Of a DNA stretch of 64,000 nt, positions 25,994 to 35,351 are shown piece after piece (within the stretch, counting starts at the first letter, position 1; every line of letters begins with the position of its first letter). The translations under genes were made by a program, and so were the position numbers. The DNA is from Alkalimonas delamerensis (lineage in GTDB: Bacteria; Pseudomonadota; Gammaproteobacteria; Enterobacterales; Alteromonadaceae): the NCBI RefSeq assembly GCF_030717955.1, contig NZ_JAUZVY010000002.1, forward strand, positions 744,001 to 808,000. The letters are read 5' to 3'. Below the pieces are notes generated by a model that ran no database searches, had not been told where the DNA came from, and saw only the letters and a list, made by a program, of their open reading frames with translations.

Positions 25994-28015
25994 CTAAAAC
26001 TTGTTCAATGCGATCAGCTTACGCAGCCAGAGCCGCCACCAGGGCGCTTGGCTGCCTTGCTGCTGACGTTGCTGCTGCATTTGCAAAATCACCTGCTCCG
26101 GGCTGGCGTACGCCTTGGTGCGCTGACACAGATAGCAGGGGTACAGAATCAGCGTGGCTGCCACCAACTCCGCCAGACTGCGCGAACGACCACGGCGGGC
26201 ATGAGGATAGCGATCCTCGGTCAGACCCCAACCGGCATAAAATGGCTGGCCATAACACACCACTTTGCGCTGCCGCAGCAAGGCTTCAAAGCCGGTGAGC
26301 GAGGTCAGGGTATGGACTTCGTCCACCAGCGACAACAAGTGCGCCATGTCTTCTGCCAGCACCACCTCATTGCAGTACTGACTGGCCTGCTGCTCGGCAC
26401 TGCCGGCTACCCGCAAACCGGCCTGCACATCCGGGTGCGGCTTGTAGACCAGCCAGGCGTCCGGGTTGGCCTGCCGTACCGCCTGAATCAAAGCCAGGTT
26501 GGTTTTTAACTGCGGCGATCCCAGCTCAATGGACGCATCGGACTCGACCTGGCCCGGAATCAGAAGAACCCGCTTCGCCCCCGCAGGCCGTTGCCAGCTG
26601 CTGTGGCCCTGATTGTACTTGGTCACTTTGCTTTGCAGCAAGAGTGCAATCAAGCGCTCGGCTCTTGCCAGCAGCTCGGGGGCAAAGTCATGCTGTTGCA
26701 GCAAGCTTTCCAGTGCCGATGGCCGGGTCGCATCGTAATAGATGCCTTCGCAGTCCAACACCCAGGAAGCCGGACGAATCAAATCCGCTCCCAAGCCCAC
26801 CGAGCGAATAAAGCCATCTTCAATATGCAACAAAGGCCCGCTGTGCTGCTGCGCTTGCTTCACCCCCCACACGGCCAGCGGTAAGGCCGGGTCGCGCTCT
26901 GATGGCTGCTGGATAAACTCCAGCCGGCTGCCTGCCAGAAACTGCTTGAGCACCGGCTTTTTCCAGCGCGGTATCCGCCAGGCCTGCAATCGCTGTGGAA
27001 AGCGCTCACGCTGCTGACGTTGCAACGCCAGCCAGCCCAACAAGGTCTCGACCTCACAGGGCTGCTCGGTGACGGGATCCCGGTAACGGGGGTAGTCAAT
27101 CAGCGCCGCGTGAATGAGCTGCTGCAGCGAAACCGGCTGCCGCCGCTCTGGTGCCGGCAGCGCATCCTCGGTCAGCCCCCAGCCGGCATAAAAGGGCATG
27201 CCAAAGGTGTGCACTGGTTTTTGCCACAGCAGCGCTTCAAACCCCATTTGCGAGGTGACACAAAAGACCGCACTGGCCGCTTGCAGCAAAGACGCCGGAT
27301 GAGCATCGTCGGCCAGCAGCTGCACACGCTGGGACTGAGCCGGCGTTAAGCGCTGCTCCAGCCCATCAAAATGGCCCTGCTTTTTACCGGTCAACACATC
27401 GGGGTGAACTTTCAATACCACCTGATGCTCAGGGTAACGCACCAGCGCTGCCTGCAACATCTGCCAAAAGCTGTCGGCACTGGCTTGGCCATAGCGGATG
27501 GAGGCATCGCCAAAGGTTTGATCCACCACCAACACAAAAGGATCAGCTGGCAGAACCGGCAAATCCCGGTTGTGGTTGTACTTGGAGACACGCCCCTGCT
27601 GCCAGGCCTGCTGCAAAGCGTCGGCACGCGCATGCTGCGCCGCCGTTAACGGCTGGCGAACAAGCCGCTCCAGCCGCGACGGAGCCGCTGCATCGTAGTA
27701 GATGCCTTCGTCATCCAGCACCACCGAGTAAGGCGGGCCATGCAGCCCCAGCTCCAACGAACGTAAAAAACCATCCTCCAACCGCAAAATCGGTAAGGCA
27801 TGACGGGCGGCATAACGCTCCCCTTTGACCGCGGACGGTTTCTTACCCCAGACCAAAACCGCATCGCTCTGTGGACTCAAAAGCCGAAACCGGCCGGCAT
27901 AACGTACCTGAGCGCCCTGCAGAAAATCGGTTAAACCCGGTAAGCTGGCCAACACCGGCGATAAGGTCAGCAATCGATGGCTGGCGCCAAGTGTTTCAGG
28001 ACAGAGGGCTGCCAT
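25994..28015 (-). CDS. kpsC: Capsule polysaccharide beta-Kdo transferase KpsC
   Basis: 673 aa from ATG 28015, which overlaps the previous stop as ATGA; a longer frame would run 112 nt into the upstream gene. Two tandem homologous halves are obvious: EDGFLRS and EDGFIRS, DDEGIYYDA and DCEGIYYDA, SKYN and TKYN, and PFYAGWGLTED twice. KpsC adds the poly-Kdo linker to phosphatidylglycerol in ABC-transporter capsules of groups 2 and 3. KpsS, KpsMT, KpsE and KpsD are not in the window, so partners must be elsewhere or the protein serves a variant pathway. Confidence 0.93.
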   Translation of the reverse strand: MAALCPETLGASHRLLTLSPVLASLPGLTDFLQGAQVRYAGRFRLLSPQSDAVLVWGKKPSAVKGERYAARHALPILRLEDGFLRSLELGLHGPPYSVVLDDEGIYYDAAAPSRLERLVRQPLTAAQHARADALQQAWQQGRVSKYNHNRDLPVLPADPFVLVVDQTFGDASIRYGQASADSFWQMLQAALVRYPEHQVVLKVHPDVLTGKKQGHFDGLEQRLTPAQSQRVQLLADDAHPASLLQAASAVFCVTSQMGFEALLWQKPVHTFGMPFYAGWGLTEDALPAPERRQPVSLQQLIHAALIDYPRYRDPVTEQPCEVETLLGWLALQRQQRERFPQRLQAWRIPRWKKPVLKQFLAGSRLEFIQQPSERDPALPLAVWGVKQAQQHSGPLLHIEDGFIRSVGLGADLIRPASWVLDCEGIYYDATRPSALESLLQQHDFAPELLARAERLIALLLQSKVTKYNQGHSSWQRPAGAKRVLLIPGQVESDASIELGSPQLKTNLALIQAVRQANPDAWLVYKPHPDVQAGLRVAGSAEQQASQYCNEVVLAEDMAHLLSLVDEVHTLTSLTGFEALLRQRKVVCYGQPFYAGWGLTEDRYPHARRGRSRSLAELVAATLILYPCYLCQRTKAYASPEQVILQMQQQRQQQGSQAPWWRLWLRKLIALNKF

Positions 28016-28968
28016 CACTCCTCCCACACCGGGTTTTCCAGCCGCTGACAGGATTGCACCGCTTGCTGCTGCAAACGTTGGCGCCGCTCGGGCTGACGCA
28101 CCAAATCGACTATGGCGTCGGCCCAACGCTGCGGCTCATTGGGCAACAACAGCCCGTTGTCGTCATGCTGCACCACTTGCTGGTAAATGCTGCCCTCCGA
28201 ATACAGGCCCACCGCCCTGGCCCGGGTAATGTCAAAGAACTTGGTGTAAGAGCGCGCCTGATTAAAGCGGCCCGCCAGCAGTGGCGCCAAACCGATATCC
28301 CGCTGACCACGAGCCAGCAGCGCCTGATAGGCCGGCCAGCTCATCGGATGCAGCACATGCACTCTGGGTAAGCCGCGATAAAGCCAGTTAATCTCACTGT
28401 TGCCAATAATCTCAAAACTTACTGCAGGCTCCTCTTCCAGCACCCCGGCAACGACAGGCTTTAACCACTCGATCTCAGCCTGGTGCGAAGCGGATCCATG
28501 ATAAAACAAGGTCAATTGAGCTGGTTGGACCGATGGAAGACAGGCTTGCACCAATTTCGGCTGCCAGAAAGCGTACTTACTTTGCAAAAAAGGCGTAGAG
28601 ACCCATAGCTCCGCTTTATTTTGCTGCAGCCATTTGCGACGGCTATAGGCAAGCCGGGCCAATTTGTAGCGGTAACGCCAGGGCAAACCGCGAAAAGCGG
28701 CTAAATCAAACAAGTCATCGTCCATGAAGTAGATCAGACGATGCACTTGCAAGCGATGTTGCTGCAACCATTGCTGCCACGCCTTACTGACATAACGCAC
28801 AAAAACCAGCGCCACCTGCTCACCAGCTCCGATTTCGGGCGTTTGTTGCAAGTTGCAGTGTTCGACCTCAGTCCCACTCTGCTGTAATTTAGGAGCGACA
28901 AAAAAATCCGTCGAAGGATTTGAACGCTCTTCTACCACAAAAATACGACTGAGCTTTACCGTGGCCAT
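28015..28968 (-). CDS. Glycosyltransferase, group 1 (GT-B) type
   Basis: 317 aa from ATG 28968, chosen because AAGGA lies 5 nt upstream and a longer frame would run further into the upstream gene. N-terminal MATVKLSRIFVVEE, a YFMDDDLFDL segment, then a GT-B C-terminal half with VSFEIIG, LPRVHVLHPM, DIGLAPL and YTKFFDI. The last motif, where an acidic/aromatic residue set usually contacts the nucleotide sugar, fits sugar transfer. The acceptor is unknown. Overlaps are 13 nt with the upstream GT2 gene and 4 nt with kpsC. Confidence 0.8.
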   Translation of the reverse strand: MATVKLSRIFVVEERSNPSTDFFVAPKLQQSGTEVEHCNLQQTPEIGAGEQVALVFVRYVSKAWQQWLQQHRLQVHRLIYFMDDDLFDLAAFRGLPWRYRYKLARLAYSRRKWLQQNKAELWVSTPFLQSKYAFWQPKLVQACLPSVQPAQLTLFYHGSASHQAEIEWLKPVVAGVLEEEPAVSFEIIGNSEINWLYRGLPRVHVLHPMSWPAYQALLARGQRDIGLAPLLAGRFNQARSYTKFFDITRARAVGLYSEGSIYQQVVQHDDNGLLLPNEPQRWADAIVDLVRQPERRQRLQQQAVQSCQRLENPVWEE

Positions 28969-31115
28969 GGTTTCCTTACTCGGGGTGCAGCGCTTAAACG
29001 AAAATCCGCTGCGGTGCCATTTAAATTTGGATTGTAAAAAGGGTCGCCCTGCATCTGCCTGGCCCACCGTGTTCGCATGTAAGCCGCCTCTTTCGCCGCC
29101 CGCTGTTTTTTTACCGGATTGTCGTCTTTACCGCGCGACACCGACTCGTAATGATACAACAGTGCCAGCGGCGTATACAGCACCCGCCAGCCTGCTTCAC
29201 CGGCTTTTAAGCAATAATCGACATCGTTAAAGGCCACCGTCAAATCGGTTTCATTCAGACCGCCAAGCTCCAGATACAAGTCTTTCGGGGTTAACAGGCA
29301 CGCCGCCGTCACGGCCGATAAATCCTGCGACACCAGGGCCCGTCCCATGTATCCCGGGGCATCGGCTGGCAACCGAAAGTGCAGATGGGTGGCACAGCCA
29401 CCAATGCCGATGGCATCCCCGGCATGCTGCACCCGCTGATCGGCAAACAGCAAACGCGCACCCACAATGCCGACACCGGGCTGAGTTAACTGCCCCACCA
29501 TCTGGCAGAGCCAGTCCGGCCGAATCACTTCGGTGTCGTTGTTGAGCAGGCAGATCAGCTCTCCGCGCGCCTGCTGCACCGCAAAGTTGTTGATGGCTGA
29601 GTAATTAAACGGGTGGTCGTAGCGCAGCACCCGGACACGAGGCTCCTGCGCCAGCTCGTCAAAATAGGCCAGGGTAGCAGGCTCTGCGCTTTGGTTATCG
29701 ACAATCAGCACCTCAATGGCCGGGTAATCGGTCCGATGCAACAGGCTGTCCACGCAGGGCTTGAGCAAGTGCAACATATCGCGGGTGGGGATCACCACCG
29801 ACACCAGCGGTGCCGGCTCTGGCAGCGGGTAATGAATATCCAACAAACCGTGGGCATTGGTCTCAACCCGGGCCGCAATGCCTTGCTGCTGCAACTGCTG
29901 CCTTAGAATATCTGCCGAGGGTAGCTGACGCTGCGCAAGCGGCTGGTGCCATAATACCGCAGGAAGGTGCAGCGGCGGCTTTGGCAACAGCGCCGACAAC
30001 TGCAGCACCAATTGCTGTACTTTTAGCTCTGTGACCGCAAGCTCTGGCTGCAGCCAGCCGGAGGCCAGCAAAGCCTTAGCTTGCACCAGCAGCGTATCGC
30101 CGGTGTAATGGCTGCTGCGCGCCAGCTCCTGACTCCAGTCGGGCTTAAACTGTGGCTCAGTGCGCTTGCCGTGCTGGTCCAGAAAGTCATGATCGCTGTA
30201 GCACCAGCTGGCAGCAGCGGCATCGAATGCCTCCAACCACCAACACAAGGCCACAGGCGCCAGAGCAACACCAGCCGGCAGCAACAACACTGGCTGGGAA
30301 TCAGGCAGTTCAGCCAACTGCTGCTGTGCCTGCGCCACCGTGGTCAGCTGCGTGGGTAAGCGACAATGAGGAGTCAGAGTGGCCTCATCAGATACCAGCA
30401 GACAAGTCAGCTTCGCCGTAGCAGCAGAAAGCCCCAAGCTTTGCTCAATGCTGAGCAGGCTACGCTGCCAATCCTCTGCCACAGTAGTTGACTGCTGCAG
30501 CAGCAGCAGGAGCAAACCGTGCCGGGCCAACAGTTCTGGCAACCGCCGCTCTATCATCCGCAACTGATTCGCAGTTAACTGCTCAAAACGTTGTTGCCAC
30601 TCGGCATAAGGCATGGGTGGGGTACAGGCTTTTAATTGACCAATCCTTCGGTAGCATTGTTCACTGGCAGTGATAGCACGCCATAGATTCACCTCAGCAT
30701 GCTGCTTCATTTCTGCCGTCCCTTGCAGGCAGAGCCTGAGCCCTCGTCGCATAAAGCGCCATCGACTCTGCAGCAGGTTGAGCGGTCGCAGCTGCAAAGA
30801 CTGGATTTGAAAAAAGCCGGGGCCCGACAGGAGTTCTAACCAACAGGATTGGCTGTCTTCTGGTACAGCCAAGACTTCCAGAATCTTGCCACCAAGCGAC
30901 ATTGGCACAGCAAAGCGGTGAAGCCCATCCGGGGTCTGGCAACAAAAGAACACCCCAGGTGCAAACTGGTCGATGAACAACTGAGCATCCAACGCCACCC
31001 AGCGAACACCATTTGGAATGCTCAGCTGCACCCGGGAAGCTGAGTCGCCATGCCAGCCGCTGTTGTCTGCATCCGGTTCAGCATGGAGAATGCTCCAGCT
31101 TTTTTCAGCGGACAT
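28956..31115 (-). CDS. Large glycosyltransferase with C-terminal GT2 domain
   Basis: 719 aa from ATG 31115, supported by GGAGG 8 nt upstream. An N-terminal region of unclear fold (about 1-420) contains a weak second GT2-like half (LLLPAGVALAP and CYSDHDFLD). The classical GT2 domain begins near PLVSVVIPTRD and has VDNQS, LICLLNNDTEV (DxD-like), GARLLF and FNDVDYCLKAGEAGW. This resembles two-domain rhamnan or O-antigen transferases. The start overlaps the stop of the SGNH-like gene by 11 nt. Confidence 0.85.
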   Translation of the reverse strand: MSAEKSWSILHAEPDADNSGWHGDSASRVQLSIPNGVRWVALDAQLFIDQFAPGVFFCCQTPDGLHRFAVPMSLGGKILEVLAVPEDSQSCWLELLSGPGFFQIQSLQLRPLNLLQSRWRFMRRGLRLCLQGTAEMKQHAEVNLWRAITASEQCYRRIGQLKACTPPMPYAEWQQRFEQLTANQLRMIERRLPELLARHGLLLLLLQQSTTVAEDWQRSLLSIEQSLGLSAATAKLTCLLVSDEATLTPHCRLPTQLTTVAQAQQQLAELPDSQPVLLLPAGVALAPVALCWWLEAFDAAAASWCYSDHDFLDQHGKRTEPQFKPDWSQELARSSHYTGDTLLVQAKALLASGWLQPELAVTELKVQQLVLQLSALLPKPPLHLPAVLWHQPLAQRQLPSADILRQQLQQQGIAARVETNAHGLLDIHYPLPEPAPLVSVVIPTRDMLHLLKPCVDSLLHRTDYPAIEVLIVDNQSAEPATLAYFDELAQEPRVRVLRYDHPFNYSAINNFAVQQARGELICLLNNDTEVIRPDWLCQMVGQLTQPGVGIVGARLLFADQRVQHAGDAIGIGGCATHLHFRLPADAPGYMGRALVSQDLSAVTAACLLTPKDLYLELGGLNETDLTVAFNDVDYCLKAGEAGWRVLYTPLALLYHYESVSRGKDDNPVKKQRAAKEAAYMRTRWARQMQGDPFYNPNLNGTAADFRLSAAPRVRKPWPR

Positions 31116-32460
31116 TGGCAGACACCTCCTGCTCCAGGATCTGGTGCAACACATTGACAAGGGTTTCAGAGCTTTTCTGCTTCATCAAGGCAGCTTTGCT
31201 CAGTAAAGACTGTTGCTCAGCTACAGCCAGCTTGGCTAATTTGTCGCGCATAATCAGCCGTAAAGAAGATTCCGATGTCGGCGGTATCACCACAAAGCGG
31301 GCATTGGTTTGAGCGACTAAATAATCCGGTTTAAGTTGCGCGATAAGCTCAGCATCAAGATTACCAGCGCAGTGCACTAAGACCACCCGTCGGAAAATCC
31401 GGCTTAAATAATCCATCATGGAATAACTGGAAGACGAGCCAAACAACAATAAAGTCCCGCCAGAAACAGCCAAGCGGTTGGTGGTCACAACAACCCGTCC
31501 AAAATTAGGCAAACCATTGTCATACCGTACCAGCCGGCGATGATTAAAGGACTTTAAGATCTGCTCTTCAGCAGGCATGGGCGGAAAAACTTTTTTCCCC
31601 AAGTCACCATAACGCTTGGCAACCCGATACAAATCATGCTGAAATTTTTTGGTTAACGCCGCTTTATCCACACCCAAAGCCAAAGCCAGCTGCATACAAG
31701 CCTCCTTCGCTCCAGGCGCACTCCAGTGGGTATCGGACATGCGAAAGCTGCGCTCGGTTAATTGCTGCAGCGCAAGCTCCGGGTACACCAAAACCTGTTC
31801 TGCTTCAGGCAACTGACAGACTTGATCCACCGGTGTCACTGCAGCGCGTTGGTGCGGGTAAAACTGGGGGTAAACCATCTCTTTGGACGGCGCAATCAAC
31901 AACCGGCTTGGAATGCCATTTTGCGTCTCAAAACGACGTAAATCACCCAGGTAGCGCTGCCATCTTTGCAGGCGATCCTTCCCCAGCAACAACTTCCCGG
32001 TATATTGCTCAACACTCTTGTTGGTGTCATTGTCCAGATACAACCAGGACTCGGCGCCACGAAGTACCTTGAATACACCTGTCACATCTATAGCCATCAA
32101 CTCAATGAGCTCTCCATCCAGCTCCACCCCCAATCGCAGCTGCTCAACAAGCACCTCTGTGGTAAATTTAAAACCACAACGGAGTTGGGGATGAGCATCC
32201 GAAGGCTGCTTCAAGATGGCTTCAATCACGTCAGGCCGTTCACAGTTCAAAGGAAAATATTGCCGCTGCTCACCTTGCAACAGAACCAGCCGAATACGCT
32301 GTACCGGTTTAAGACTCAACAACCACCCTTGTACATAAAGGGTGTTTTTTTCTTCATCAAGAACAAATAACTGCTCGGCCAGCGGATAATCCAGACACCA
32401 CCGGACACCCAGCTTACGGGCTTGCTGCAAGGGGGTGAGTTTTAAATGATAACGGCTCAA
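31105..32460 (-). CDS. AlgX/AlgJ-like SGNH-fold protein (putative glycan O-acetyl transferase or esterase)
   Basis: 451 aa. An N-terminal beta-rich segment (YVQGWLLSLKPVQRIRL) is followed by a domain starting GAESWLYLDND, as in AlgX/AlgJ proteins. DTHW at 243-246 matches their Asp-x-His catalytic pair, and GSSSSYSMMDYL near 341 is in the place of the nucleophilic Ser. Unlike AlgX and AlgJ there is no signal peptide or membrane helix, so it may act in the cytoplasm. It starts at TTG 32460 (TTGA overlap with the previous stop, GGAG 6 nt upstream). Function inferred, not proven. Confidence 0.65.
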   Translation of the reverse strand: MSRYHLKLTPLQQARKLGVRWCLDYPLAEQLFVLDEEKNTLYVQGWLLSLKPVQRIRLVLLQGEQRQYFPLNCERPDVIEAILKQPSDAHPQLRCGFKFTTEVLVEQLRLGVELDGELIELMAIDVTGVFKVLRGAESWLYLDNDTNKSVEQYTGKLLLGKDRLQRWQRYLGDLRRFETQNGIPSRLLIAPSKEMVYPQFYPHQRAAVTPVDQVCQLPEAEQVLVYPELALQQLTERSFRMSDTHWSAPGAKEACMQLALALGVDKAALTKKFQHDLYRVAKRYGDLGKKVFPPMPAEEQILKSFNHRRLVRYDNGLPNFGRVVVTTNRLAVSGGTLLLFGSSSSYSMMDYLSRIFRRVVLVHCAGNLDAELIAQLKPDYLVAQTNARFVVIPPTSESSLRLIMRDKLAKLAVAEQQSLLSKAALMKQKSSETLVNVLHQILEQEVSANVR

Positions 32461-35351
32461 AACGACTCCATGTTTGAAAGCTGCAACGCCTGACCTAAAA
32501 ACGATTTCATTTCATTTACCAGGCACGATTTATGATAACGGTTCAGCACCTGTTGCTGCGCTTTTTGTTGCATGAACAGGCGCAATTCAGGCTGCTTGAT
32601 CAAGCGAGCCACCTGAGCAGCCACAGCATCAACCTGCCCCAGCGGCACCAGGATACCGCTTTGGTTGTGCTCAATCAGCTCAGGCAAGGCACCCCACTGA
32701 TACGCAATCACGCAGCGCCTTGCCGCCATGGCTTCCAGTACGGTACGACCGAACGACTCTTCAAAGTGCGACAGATTGACCACGATATCCAACTCGGCCA
32801 ACGCCGCTTCAGGGTTTGGGCTGTAGCCAGCAAAAATCAGCGACGGCGGTAACCGACCGGCAGCCTGATCTGCCCGGTACTGCGCCACATGATCGTTGTC
32901 CGGGCCAAACAGCCAGCATTCGATATCCTGTGCCTGCTCGGCCAGCAACTGACTTAACCGGATAAAGTCCTGCAGCCCTTTTTTCGGCAAATTGCTGCTC
33001 AGCATCCCCAGCCGTAGCGGCGTTTGTTGCGCTCGGGGTGCAATGGCAGCAAAACGTGCGGTATCGACCACATTCGGCACGACCCGGGTGCGCTCCGGCG
33101 TATCCAGATAGGCGGCTGTCCGTTTCGAGTTGGCAATAAAGCCATCGGCCAGTGCCAGCAAATGCTGCCGGATCCGGCCGGCATCGGCTCCCAACTGCTG
33201 ACACAACGCAGGGTCGGCTTCCGGCAACTCGCGCACATGCACCACAGTGGGCACCAACAGCTGGCGCGCGGCGTAAAGCGGTGCCGACAGCACCAGGGTA
33301 TTGCAGTAACAGAGCTGCACCCGGTACTGCTTCAGCAAAGCCGCAAAGCGCGCAATGGTCTGCGGGCTTTCGGGATGCCCGTCGTGCCACCAGCCATAGG
33401 GCATCACCGCCAGCTGTTGTACCCGGGCAGCAAGCTGCTGGAAATAGTCCGGGCAGCGACTGCCCGGCAAGGTCAGCAATACATTGCAACCAAGCTGCTG
33501 CAGTGCGTCCAGCACATCGAGCAAGCTGCGCTCGGCGCCATAGAGTTCAGGCCCGGCGGCATGGGCCACCAGCATCAGCCAGGGTTTATCCGGCTTAACT
33601 TCGCACTGCCCGGTTTGCTGCACTGTGCCGTAATCGGCGGCTAGCTCTGCGCTTTTTTCCGTGCTTTCTAAGCTTTCCTCCATGCTTTCTAAATAATGCA
33701 GCAACGGATTGGCATCGGCAGCTATCGGCTGCAGCAGTCGGTAGCCGCTGCTGCTAAAGTCCGGGCCGGGATCGCGATTTTCCTGGCCGCCATAACGCAA
33801 ATAATGCAGCGCCGGATCCATCCCGGCAGCAGTGACATCGGCATAGTTGCCGCCATACCAACTGGCATCGAATAAGGCGCTTTGCCGCAGCAGTGCCAGT
33901 TGCCGCGCTTCGCGCTGCGCCTTGGTGCCACGGCACATCAGAGCCGGTACAGCAAAGGCAAAGCTGGTTGGAAACTGCGGTAATTTTAGATCCTTGGCAC
34001 AGCGGGCACTGGCATGCCAGGCCCGGGCTGCGGCCAGATAACGCTGCCGCACACCGACAAACTGGGTGCGAAGATGGGTGCGGCTTTGCTGGGTCAGTGA
34101 GCCGGAGTCGCTGCGGCCAAAGGACAGCGGAATGCCGGGCAACACATCGACGATGGCCCGGGGGCCAAAGGCTGCCAGCAACCGCTCCAGGTACTCGGTA
34201 TCGGCATTGACCGAAACCCGGTCCCAAAAGCCCAGCTGCTTAAACACTTTGCGCCGAAACATCAAAGACGAAGTGTTGCGGTAAATCCAGCCTGGCTCGG
34301 GACGCCAACGCTCAAACACCAGCTCGGCACTGGTTCGCACCCAATGCGATATCGATGCCTGAGCTTTGGGCTGCGTCAGCAGGGCCTGCAGCTGGTATTC
34401 AATTTTTTGTGGATGGGACCAATCGTCGCTGTCGTGGGTGGTCAGGAAGCTGCCTTTGGCCAGCGCCAGACCGGCATTGCGGGCCGCGTAAGCCCCCTGG
34501 TTTTCGGACTGTTGCACCAGCCGAATCCGAGCATCCTGCTGCGCCCAGCGCTTGATCACGGCTACCGACTCGTCGCTGGAGGCATCATCCACCACGATGA
34601 TCTCCAACCGCGGCCAGCTTTGCGCCAGCAAACTGCCAAGGGCAGTACCGATGGTGTGCTGCGCATTAAAGCAAGGCACAATTACCGACACCAAAGGCGA
34701 AGGCAACCACTTGTGCCGCCAGGATGTTGGAGGTTTTGCAATCGCAGGCTCAGCCAACAGGCTATCGAGCGTCATGGGCTCGCTGCTGTCTTGCAAGCCC
34801 ACCAGACCGGCCTGTTGAAAAATGCGGTTGATAAGCGTCCGTTTTTCATCGCCGGTCACTAAAGAAGCTTGAGCCAGCAGTAAATCCGGCAGCTCGCCGC
34901 AGACCTGCAGCGCCTGCTGCAAGCACTGCATAGCTTTGGCTTGCTGTGCTTGTTGCTGCAAGGCCCGGCTTAGCAACAGCCAGCAGCCATGATGCCCCGG
35001 CAATGCCTGATGCCAGGCATTGTCAACCCAGCATTGCAGCAATGGCAGTGCATCCTGCCAACGCCCATAACTGGCGTGCCAGCGGGCCAAAGCCCAGCAG
35101 GCATAGGCCTGCTCTTTGCTATCCTCGCCCTGTACCAGTTGCTGCAGCGGTTTTTCGGCAGCCTGCTCGGGCTCAAACCACAGCATCTGTTCCAGCGCTG
35201 CGGCTTGCAGCTTGCAAGGCAAGCGCCCTTCAGCAAAACCAAAACGGCTAAAATGCTGCCAGGGATCCATGCCGGCCTTGGCAACATCCGGGTTCTGTTG
35301 CAGGTACCATTCTGGCTGAAAGAGCTCTGCCAGTTTCTCAGTGACCTTCAT
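32457..35351 (-). CDS. Bifunctional GT2-GT4 glycosyltransferase with WYL/YPDV modules
   Basis: 964 aa. Order of parts: a WYL...NPDVAKAG module (about 10-46), a helical TPR-like stretch (about 70-190), a GT2 domain from PLVSVIVPCFNA with VDDASSD and THDSDDWSHP (near 305), a second degenerate module around 495-550, and a GT4 domain near the C-terminus with LRLGMLSSNLPKKGL and HFEESFGRTVLEAMAA. Two transferase activities are expected. The GT2 half is closely similar to the protein at 41808-43883. It shares one base with gpsA (TAATG). Confidence 0.85.
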   Translation of the reverse strand: MKVTEKLAELFQPEWYLQQNPDVAKAGMDPWQHFSRFGFAEGRLPCKLQAAALEQMLWFEPEQAAEKPLQQLVQGEDSKEQAYACWALARWHASYGRWQDALPLLQCWVDNAWHQALPGHHGCWLLLSRALQQQAQQAKAMQCLQQALQVCGELPDLLLAQASLVTGDEKRTLINRIFQQAGLVGLQDSSEPMTLDSLLAEPAIAKPPTSWRHKWLPSPLVSVIVPCFNAQHTIGTALGSLLAQSWPRLEIIVVDDASSDESVAVIKRWAQQDARIRLVQQSENQGAYAARNAGLALAKGSFLTTHDSDDWSHPQKIEYQLQALLTQPKAQASISHWVRTSAELVFERWRPEPGWIYRNTSSLMFRRKVFKQLGFWDRVSVNADTEYLERLLAAFGPRAIVDVLPGIPLSFGRSDSGSLTQQSRTHLRTQFVGVRQRYLAAARAWHASARCAKDLKLPQFPTSFAFAVPALMCRGTKAQREARQLALLRQSALFDASWYGGNYADVTAAGMDPALHYLRYGGQENRDPGPDFSSSGYRLLQPIAADANPLLHYLESMEESLESTEKSAELAADYGTVQQTGQCEVKPDKPWLMLVAHAAGPELYGAERSLLDVLDALQQLGCNVLLTLPGSRCPDYFQQLAARVQQLAVMPYGWWHDGHPESPQTIARFAALLKQYRVQLCYCNTLVLSAPLYAARQLLVPTVVHVRELPEADPALCQQLGADAGRIRQHLLALADGFIANSKRTAAYLDTPERTRVVPNVVDTARFAAIAPRAQQTPLRLGMLSSNLPKKGLQDFIRLSQLLAEQAQDIECWLFGPDNDHVAQYRADQAAGRLPPSLIFAGYSPNPEAALAELDIVVNLSHFEESFGRTVLEAMAARRCVIAYQWGALPELIEHNQSGILVPLGQVDAVAAQVARLIKQPELRLFMQQKAQQQVLNRYHKSCLVNEMKSFLGQALQLSNMESF

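Noticed and set aside
28016..28126. N-terminal extension of KpsC
   Set aside because: It would overlap the upstream gene by 112 nt and codes an Ala/Arg-rich shadow sequence; the ATG at 28015 forms a normal ATGA junction.
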